Source: Candidatus Woesebacteria bacterium
Lineage (GTDB): Bacteria; Patescibacteriota; Microgenomatia; UBA8517
Assembly: GCA_027327685.1 (NCBI GenBank)
Contig: DAHVYL010000040.1
Location: 1 to 6,551, forward strand
Length of the DNA: 6,551 bases
Reading direction: 5' to 3'
The position numbers were made by a program, and so were the translations under genes. Positions 1 through 6,551 of this stretch are shown piece by piece; position 1 is the stretch's first letter, and the number at the start of each line of letters is the position of its first letter. The notes beneath the pieces were generated by a model. The model had not been told where the DNA came from and did no database searches. It worked only from the letters and a program-made list of their open reading frames with translations.

Positions 1-183
1 TTAAATCAGGAAGGGTGCAAGAAGTAGGGCAACAATGTTTACAATTTTAATCATTGGGTTAAGAGCAGGCCCTGCGGTATCTTTGTAGGGATCCCCGACA
101 GTATCTCCGGTAACGGCCGCTTTATGGGCATCGCTTCCCTTGCCGCCGAACTTGCCCGATTCAATATACTTTTTGGCATTGTC
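1..183 (-). other. hppA: In-frame C-terminal continuation of HppA beyond the TAG
   Basis: Directly after the TAG at 184-186 the same frame encodes 60 more residues with no other interruption and ends in TAA at 1-3. They match the expected HppA C-terminus: [10 protein letters not shown], then [31 protein letters not shown] and a last hydrophobic segment ending APFLI. In the family this tail supplies Asp and Lys residues that bind Mg-pyrophosphate (in DNAKK, SDAHKAA and [10 protein letters not shown]) and the last membrane helix. Read through, the full protein would be 647 residues with the TAG codon as residue 587. The preserved frame and motifs mean either very recent inactivation, a sequencing error, or readthrough. 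There is no plausible start codon and ribosome binding site for making this part separately. Confidence 0.9.
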
Positions 184-1944
184 CTAGGCGGCTCCTCCGG
201 TAGTCATTGAAATTCCGACAAAAAGACCCGTGACAATAGTACCCATTAAAAGTCCTCCGAGAGCGGACGGGCCTAAGACCACACCGATCAAAATCGGGGC
301 AACTACGGGAATGGCTGCCGGCAGAATCATTTCCTTTAAAGCTGCTTTGGTGACAATATCCACAGCTTTTCCGTATTCCGGTTTGGCGATGCCCTTCATG
401 ATTCCTTTGATTTCCCTGAACTGACGCCTTATCTCTTCAACAATTGACTTTGCAGCATGTCCGACTGCCTCCATTGCATAGGCGGCAAAAACATACGGAA
501 GAGAGGCTCCTATAATGAGTCCTACCAAAACTTTCGGATCGGAAAGCGAGAAAGTGAAGTTTATACCGATTGCCTCGGTGAAACTGGCAAAAAGAACCAA
601 TGCGGCAAGGCCAGCCGATGCAATAGCATAACCTTTGGTTACGGCTTTAGTGGTATTGCCCACAGCATCTAGGGCATCCGTTACATCCCTGACCTTTTCC
701 GGTTGATTGGTCATTTCCGCAATTCCGCCGGCGTTATCCGTGATTGGTCCAAATGCATCGATAGCCACAACAATTCCGGTTAGAGAAAGCATGGACATGG
801 CGGCAATGGCAATTCCGTAAAGTCCGGCAAGAGCAAATGCCCCCAGAGTAGCCGCCGAAATTAAAATAATGGGTGCAAAAGTTGACTTCATTGAATTTGC
901 AAGACCGGCAATAATATTTGTTCCGTGTCCCGTGGTTGAGGCTTCGGCAATATTTTGTACGGGGGCAGAACCTTTAGAAGTGAAATATTCAGTGATGACA
1001 ACCATTCCGAAAGTTACAACTATCCCGATCAAGGTTGTGAAGTAAATGTTTAAGGATGGGGAGATAAAATAGAAAATGATAGCTGCCAGAATTGAAGCTG
1101 CAGCAAGCCCTTTATAAAGAGCCAGCATAATTTCCTTTTTCTTTCCGAGCCTCACAAAAAACGTTCCAAAAATTGATGCGATAATGGCGGCTCCCCCGAT
1201 TGCAAGCGGTAAGGATGCCGATTTGCCTATGAGAATTGCCGCAACCAAAGTGACAACGTAAGTTTCGAAAAGGTCAGCTGCCATTCCGGCGTCATCCCCG
1301 ACGTTATCTCCCACCAGGTCGGCGATAACCCCCGGATTTCTGGGATCGTCTTCCGGAATCCCCGCTTCGACTTTTCCGACCATATCAGTACCCACATCGG
1401 CTCCTTTGGTATAGATTCCCCCGCCGAGTCTGGCAAAAACGGAAATTAAAGATCCTCCGAAGCCCAGGGCAACAAGAGGTATCAAGTTGCCATTGTCATA
1501 TCCTGTGATCAAAAAATAAGTTCCGGTTACCGCCAAAAGCGCCATACCGGAAACCAAAAGCCCCGTTACGCTTCCGCCGTCAAAAGCCACAGTTAAAGCT
1601 TTTTGCAGACCCTTTTTAGCTGCTTCGCTGGTTCTGACATTGGCCCGTACTGCGACATTCATTCCCACAAATCCTGCAAGTGCCGAAAAAACAGCACCGA
1701 TAATAAATGTCAGGGCTGACATTTTTCCAAGAGTGAAGAAAAGAACCGCCGCAATCACAATCGAAATAACTCCGACCACTTTGTATTGTCTTTTGAGATA
1801 TGCCTGTGCACCCTCAGCAATTGCGTCTGAGATAGCAACCATATCGGGAGTTCCTTTGGGGAGTTTTAAAATTCTTACGGTTTGGACCGCGCCGTAGATA
1901 ATGGCGGCAAGTCCTGCAAAAGATGCAGCCAAAAGAAAGTTCAT
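184..1944 (-). CDS. hppA: Membrane-bound proton-translocating pyrophosphatase HppA, stopped early by an in-frame TAG
   Basis: This is a multi-pass inner-membrane pump that couples hydrolysis of pyrophosphate to ion export. Family signatures are clear, numbering from the ATG at 1944: [15 protein letters not shown] near 181-195, DDPRNP near 199-204, [16 protein letters not shown] near 212-227 and [15 protein letters not shown] near 396-410, with hydrophobic segments throughout. GNTTKA (about 429-434) has Lys where K+-dependent enzymes have Ala, so I infer a K+-independent, probably H+-pumping type. The standard code gives 586 residues ending TTGGAA. The family continues with Trp-Asp-Asn-Ala-Lys-Lys, and the DNA does continue this way after the TAG (see 1-183). 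A TTG at 1978-1980 would add 12 residues, but it lies in the probable -35 box, so I prefer ATG 1944, which has no Shine-Dalgarno sequence. The family assignment is near certain. Whether the product is functional depends on the TAG. Confidence 0.93.
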   Translation of the reverse strand: MNFLLAASFAGLAAIIYGAVQTVRILKLPKGTPDMVAISDAIAEGAQAYLKRQYKVVGVISIVIAAVLFFTLGKMSALTFIIGAVFSALAGFVGMNVAVRANVRTSEAAKKGLQKALTVAFDGGSVTGLLVSGMALLAVTGTYFLITGYDNGNLIPLVALGFGGSLISVFARLGGGIYTKGADVGTDMVGKVEAGIPEDDPRNPGVIADLVGDNVGDDAGMAADLFETYVVTLVAAILIGKSASLPLAIGGAAIIASIFGTFFVRLGKKKEIMLALYKGLAAASILAAIIFYFISPSLNIYFTTLIGIVVTFGMVVITEYFTSKGSAPVQNIAEASTTGHGTNIIAGLANSMKSTFAPIILISAATLGAFALAGLYGIAIAAMSMLSLTGIVVAIDAFGPITDNAGGIAEMTNQPEKVRDVTDALDAVGNTTKAVTKGYAIASAGLAALVLFASFTEAIGINFTFSLSDPKVLVGLIIGASLPYVFAAYAMEAVGHAAKSIVEEIRRQFREIKGIMKGIAKPEYGKAVDIVTKAALKEMILPAAIPVVAPILIGVVLGPSALGGLLMGTIVTGLFVGISMTTGGAA

Positions 1945-1980
1945 GATTGGTATTTTAATGATAGAATTTGGAATAATCAA
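1945..1980 (-). promoter_or_regulatory. Probable hppA promoter giving a nearly leaderless mRNA
   Basis: On the minus strand TTGATT (1980-1975) is followed after 17 bp by TAAAAT (1957-1952), 4/6 and 5/6 matches to the sigma-70 consensus with ideal spacing. The predicted transcription start is about 1945, one base before the ATG at 1944. This would explain the lack of a ribosome binding site. It is inferred from sequence only. Confidence 0.5.
1959..1967 (+). promoter_or_regulatory. Possible extended -10 promoter for pgeF
   Basis: TGATAGAAT fits the extended -10 form (TG, one base, then TAGAAT, a 5/6 match to TATAAT). The transcript would start near 1974, about 8 bases before the ATG at 1982. 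No convincing -35 is seen, as is allowed for extended -10 promoters. The element lies between the -10 and -35 boxes of the opposite hppA promoter, so the two could not be occupied at once. Confidence 0.35.
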
Positions 1981-1981
1981 G

Positions 1982-2584
1982 ATGATCCTTTTATCACAAA
2001 GATCAAAACTTTCCGGAAAAAACGAAGTCGGTATGATTCAGACACACGGAAACCGTGTTACCGGGGTTTCCAAAAAAGATGCAGGCAGGTCTATCGACAG
2101 TTGCGACGGGCTTTTGACGAATGATCCCGAAATATTTTTAACAATATCTGTTGCGGATTGTATTCCCCTTGCCCTTTTTGATTCTGTTACCGGTAGTATC
2201 GGATTGGTCCATGCCGGTTGGCGCGGTCTTGATGGGAAAATTATCAAAAATGCGGTTGACTTGATGATTAAAAATTTTTCGGTTAAACCAGAAAATTTAC
2301 AGGCAGAAATAGGCCCCCATATTTGCCAGAAGCACTATGAAGTCAAGGGGGGTGTTGCCGCCAGGTTTTTCGAATATCCCGATGCCGTTAGGCACACCAA
2401 AGGAAAAATGTTTTTGGATTTAGCCAAGGTTGCGGAGGATCAATTGGAGAATTGCGGAATCCCCCCAAAAAATATAAAAGTAGAAAAACACTGCACATAT
2501 GAGGATCCCTCTCTCCCCTCTTACAGGCGCGGCGATATGAAAAAGCGGGTTTACTATTTACTTAGGGTTCCCAATTCCTCTTGA
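1982..2584 (+). CDS. pgeF: Short PgeF/YfiH-family laccase-domain protein
   Basis: This 200-residue cytoplasmic protein belongs to the YfiH/YlmD family, variously described as peptidoglycan editing factor PgeF, a copper-dependent polyphenol oxidase, or a purine nucleoside phosphorylase/deaminase. Diagnostic blocks are QTHGNRV (20-26), CDGLLTND (41-48), SVADC (56-60), HAGWRG (77-82), a later IGPHIC-x4-YEV block, and CTYED with SYRRGD near the C-terminus. His22, Cys60 and His77 correspond to the family's metal-binding triad, so the active site looks intact. Members usually have about 240-260 residues. Here the N-terminal part that normally carries a GGVS-type motif is missing and the QxHG block follows almost at once. 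I chose ATG 1982; in-frame ATGs at 1943 and 1958 would lengthen it slightly but overlap the hppA promoter or start. No strong ribosome binding site is seen. The exact substrate cannot be told from the sequence. Confidence 0.9.
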   Translation: MILLSQRSKLSGKNEVGMIQTHGNRVTGVSKKDAGRSIDSCDGLLTNDPEIFLTISVADCIPLALFDSVTGSIGLVHAGWRGLDGKIIKNAVDLMIKNFSVKPENLQAEIGPHICQKHYEVKGGVAARFFEYPDAVRHTKGKMFLDLAKVAEDQLENCGIPPKNIKVEKHCTYEDPSLPSYRRGDMKKRVYYLLRVPNSS

Positions 2585-2610
2585 CACAAACTTTCCTCTA
2601 AGACAATACT
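2581..2610 (+). promoter_or_regulatory. Strong sigma-70-like promoter upstream of the small membrane protein gene
   Basis: A perfect TTGACA (2581-2586) is followed after 18 bp by AATACT (2605-2610), which keeps the important second A and last T of the -10. The predicted start is near 2617, giving a leader of about 24 bases that includes the ribosome binding site. The TGA stop of pgeF is embedded in the -35 hexamer, so the small gene can be transcribed on its own as well as by read-through from pgeF. Confidence 0.55.
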
Positions 2611-2626
2611 GGATGTGTAAGGGTCT

Positions 2627-2635
2627 GGAGGTGAT
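2627..2635 (+). promoter_or_regulatory. Near-ideal Shine-Dalgarno sequence
   Basis: GGAGGTGAT is complementary to the 3' end of 16S rRNA over nine bases and sits 5 bases before the ATG at 2641. It is by far the best ribosome binding site in the window and decides the start of the 46-residue gene. Confidence 0.85.
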
Positions 2636-2640
2636 TATCG

Positions 2641-2781
2641 ATGGCAAAATCAAAAAAGACTGTTAGGAAGGCTGCTAAAAAACGCGTTCTGAATAAAAAA
2701 GTGGACAATAGACTCAGCATTTTACTGATAGTTCTGTCCATGTTGGTTTTTGCGTTGGCAGCCGTTTCAATGAGTAGATAA
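2641..2781 (+). CDS. Small Lys-rich single-span membrane protein (46 residues)
   Basis: I do not recognise a family. The protein starts MAKSKKTVRKAAKKRVLNKK, a very basic stretch of about 24 residues (Lys/Arg with Ala and Val). One hydrophobic segment of about 19 residues follows (roughly 25-43, LSILLIVLSMLVFALAAVS), then a short SMSR tail. By the positive-inside rule the basic end should be cytoplasmic and the C-terminus outside or buried. It has no cleavage-site signature or cysteines. A consensus promoter and a nine-base Shine-Dalgarno match argue that it is a real, well expressed gene. It ends 9 bp from the convergent gyrB stop. The basic arm could bind nucleic acid, ribosomes or acidic lipids at the membrane, but that is speculation. 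Confidence 0.8.
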   Translation: MAKSKKTVRKAAKKRVLNKKVDNRLSILLIVLSMLVFALAAVSMSR

Positions 2782-2790
2782 AAGAAAAGG

Positions 2791-5787
<2,997 letters not shown>

Positions 5788-5788
<1 letters not shown>

Positions 5789-5799
5789 TGTAGCTACAA
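5788..5799. repeat. Perfect 12-bp palindrome at the holB start
   Basis: TTGTAGCTACAA reads the same on both strands and has no spacer. It covers the first base of the holB ATG and the predicted start of transcription. An uninterrupted palindrome suits a dimeric DNA-binding protein better than an RNA hairpin. Chance occurrence is possible. Confidence 0.4.
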
Positions 5800-5811
5800 G
5801 GTAGAAGGTAG
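5798..5811. repeat. Two tandem copies of AAGGTAG
   Basis: A 7-bp unit occurs twice head to tail, and a purine-rich run (AAAGAAAAAGG) follows. It lies in the divergent holB/pilB intergenic region. Such short units can vary in copy number by slippage; here that would change the spacing of the holB promoter elements. Confidence 0.45.
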
Positions 5812-5826
5812 AAAGAAAAAGGTCAA
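5798..5826 (-). promoter_or_regulatory. Weak candidate promoter for holB-gyrB
   Basis: On the minus strand TTGACC (5826-5821) is followed after 17 bp by TACCTT (5803-5798), which matches TATAAT at only three positions. The predicted start near 5791 would lie three bases before the holB ATG. The -35 is good but the -10 is poor, so this is only a candidate. Confidence 0.25.
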
Positions 5827-5834
5827 GAGGGATC

Positions 5835-5863
5835 TTGATACAACCATAACTTTAGGTGATAAT
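5835..5863 (+). promoter_or_regulatory. Sigma-70-like promoter for the pilB-type gene
   Basis: TTGATA (5835-5840, 5/6) and GATAAT (5858-5863, 5/6) are separated by exactly 17 bp. The predicted start is near 5870, about 12 bases before the ATG at 5882. The -35 is one arm of the inverted repeat TCAAGA-GGGA-TCTTGA (5823-5838), whose other arm overlaps the possible holB -35 on the opposite strand. Confidence 0.6.
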
Positions 5864-5867
5864 ATAT

Positions 5868-5873
5868 GGAGAG
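5868..5873 (+). promoter_or_regulatory. Possible Shine-Dalgarno sequence of pilB
   Basis: GGAGAG lies 8 bases before the ATG at 5882, a fair match and spacing. If transcription starts at 5870 as the promoter predicts, the first two G residues would be lost, so this site or the exact start of the mRNA is uncertain. Confidence 0.45.
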
Positions 5874-5881
5874 CTAAAGAT

Positions 5882-6551
5882 ATGCCCACTGTCCAATCTG
5901 TCCAAAATCAAGCAAACGGATCTCCTCCCACCCTTGCCGATATTTTAGTCGGCCTGGGAGCGCTTGATGCCGCACGGGCCGAACAGATAAAATTGGCCGA
6001 AGTTCAAAGCGGTTCCCCCCAGGAAGATATTATAAGGAAAGGGCAAATGGTTTCCGAGGAAAAGCTTGTTCAGGCAAAGTCCCAGCTTTACAACATTCCG
6101 TTTGTAGATCTTAGCACCACCCCCGTAGCTCCTGCGGCTTTAGCAGCTCTACCCTCAGAAGTTGCCGAGCGCTTTAAAGTTTTTCCGATAGGGGTCGATG
6201 CCAAAGATAAAAGCATGACCTTGGCAATGAGCGACCCCCTGGACCTTTCGACTATCGAGTTTATCGAACAAAAAACCGGTTTACATATAAAACCCCAGGC
6301 GGCACTTCCCAAGCAAATAGAGGATTTTATTCAAACCCGCTATTCCACCACTCTTACTCAGGAAGTAACGGCTGCAATGAAGGATGTCACTCCGGAAAAA
6401 GAAGAGTTGGAATCATTAGAAAAAACTAAAGGGGGCTTTATCAGGGAAGAAAAAATTGCCCAGATTGTCAGTCAAATACTTGATTTTGCCATCAAAAGTA
6501 GGGCTTCGGATGTACATATAGAACCTGAAGAAAGATCAACCAGGGTACGCT
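5882..6551 (+). CDS. pilB: Type IV pilus assembly ATPase PilB/GspE family, 5' part only
   Basis: The first 223 codons are in the window and the gene runs off its right edge. Such proteins are cytoplasmic hexameric ATPases that power pilus extension or type II secretion at the inner membrane. After a polar start (MPTVQSVQNQANGS), an N-terminal MshEN/T2SSE-N-type domain covers about residues 17-155: LADILVGLGALD, the YNIPFVDL stretch, then LPSEVAERFKVFPIG and MTLAMSDPLDL, the usual order in PilB. A charged linker with many Glu and Lys follows. The ATPase region then begins with the helix IAQIVSQILDFAIKSRASD and the hallmark SDVHIEPEE (209-217). Walker A, the Asp box and Walker B would lie beyond the window. 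PilB is favoured over GspE or PilT because of the MshEN domain, but the three are hard to separate without the rest. A promoter and possible ribosome binding site support ATG 5882. Confidence 0.9.
   Translation, partial: MPTVQSVQNQANGSPPTLADILVGLGALDAARAEQIKLAEVQSGSPQEDIIRKGQMVSEEKLVQAKSQLYNIPFVDLSTTPVAPAALAALPSEVAERFKVFPIGVDAKDKSMTLAMSDPLDLSTIEFIEQKTGLHIKPQAALPKQIEDFIQTRYSTTLTQEVTAAMKDVTPEKEELESLEKTKGGFIREEKIAQIVSQILDFAIKSRASDVHIEPEERSTRVR

Noticed and set aside
1942..1980. TTG start at 1978-1980 for hppA, adding 12 residues
   Set aside because: It lies within the probable -35 box, is a rarer start codon, and has no ribosome binding site; ATG 1944 fits the predicted transcript start.
2582..2584. 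TGA reassigned to Gly or Trp as in some candidate phyla
   Set aside because: TGA ends pgeF right after its C-terminal motifs, and no in-frame TGA occurs inside any real gene of the window.
2782..2790. Bidirectional terminator between the convergent small gene and gyrB
   Set aside because: The 9-bp gap and its flanks show no convincing GC-rich hairpin with a T tract on either strand.
6088..6312. Minus-strand open frame opposite the pilB-type gene
   Set aside because: It is antisense to a clear MshEN domain and has no start signals.

Overview
The window looks like a piece of a bacterial chromosome with compact, densely packed genes. The very short clamp-loader delta-prime subunit, the shortened PgeF, the small intergenic gaps and the many starts without a Shine-Dalgarno sequence suggest a streamlined lineage such as the Candidate Phyla Radiation (Patescibacteria, perhaps Microgenomates-like). 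That placement is inference with roughly even confidence. TGA ends pgeF and no TGA occurs inside a reading frame, so the TGA=Gly code of Gracilibacteria/Absconditabacteria is not supported.

Layout from left to right. Positions 1-1944 (minus) encode a membrane pyrophosphatase, HppA, interrupted by an in-frame TAG at 184-186 exactly where the family has a conserved Trp. Coding continues in frame to a natural TAA at 1-3. Diverging from it, with interleaved promoter-like elements in only 37 bp, is a short PgeF/YfiH-type laccase-domain protein (1982-2584, plus). Its stop codon lies inside a perfect TTGACA -35 box that seems to drive a 46-residue Lys-rich single-span membrane protein (2641-2781, plus), which has an almost ideal ribosome binding site. 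This meets, convergently and 9 bp away, the 3' end of gyrB (2791-5160, minus). GyrB carries a 141-residue mini-intein in its TOPRIM domain. Four bases upstream of gyrB ends a reduced delta-prime subunit gene (5165-5788, minus), so the two replication genes probably form one transcript. A 93-bp divergent intergenic region with a palindrome, a short tandem repeat and a good promoter leads into the 5' part of a PilB/GspE-type ATPase gene (5882 to the window edge, plus).

Functionally the window is a mix: energy conservation (HppA), cell-wall or nucleoside housekeeping (PgeF), replication (GyrB, delta-prime) and type IV pilus assembly (PilB). There are no tRNA or rRNA genes, CRISPR arrays or insertion sequences that I can see. 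The two strongest points for a second look are the amber codon in hppA, which would remove several active-site residues unless read through, and the endonuclease-free GyrB mini-intein.
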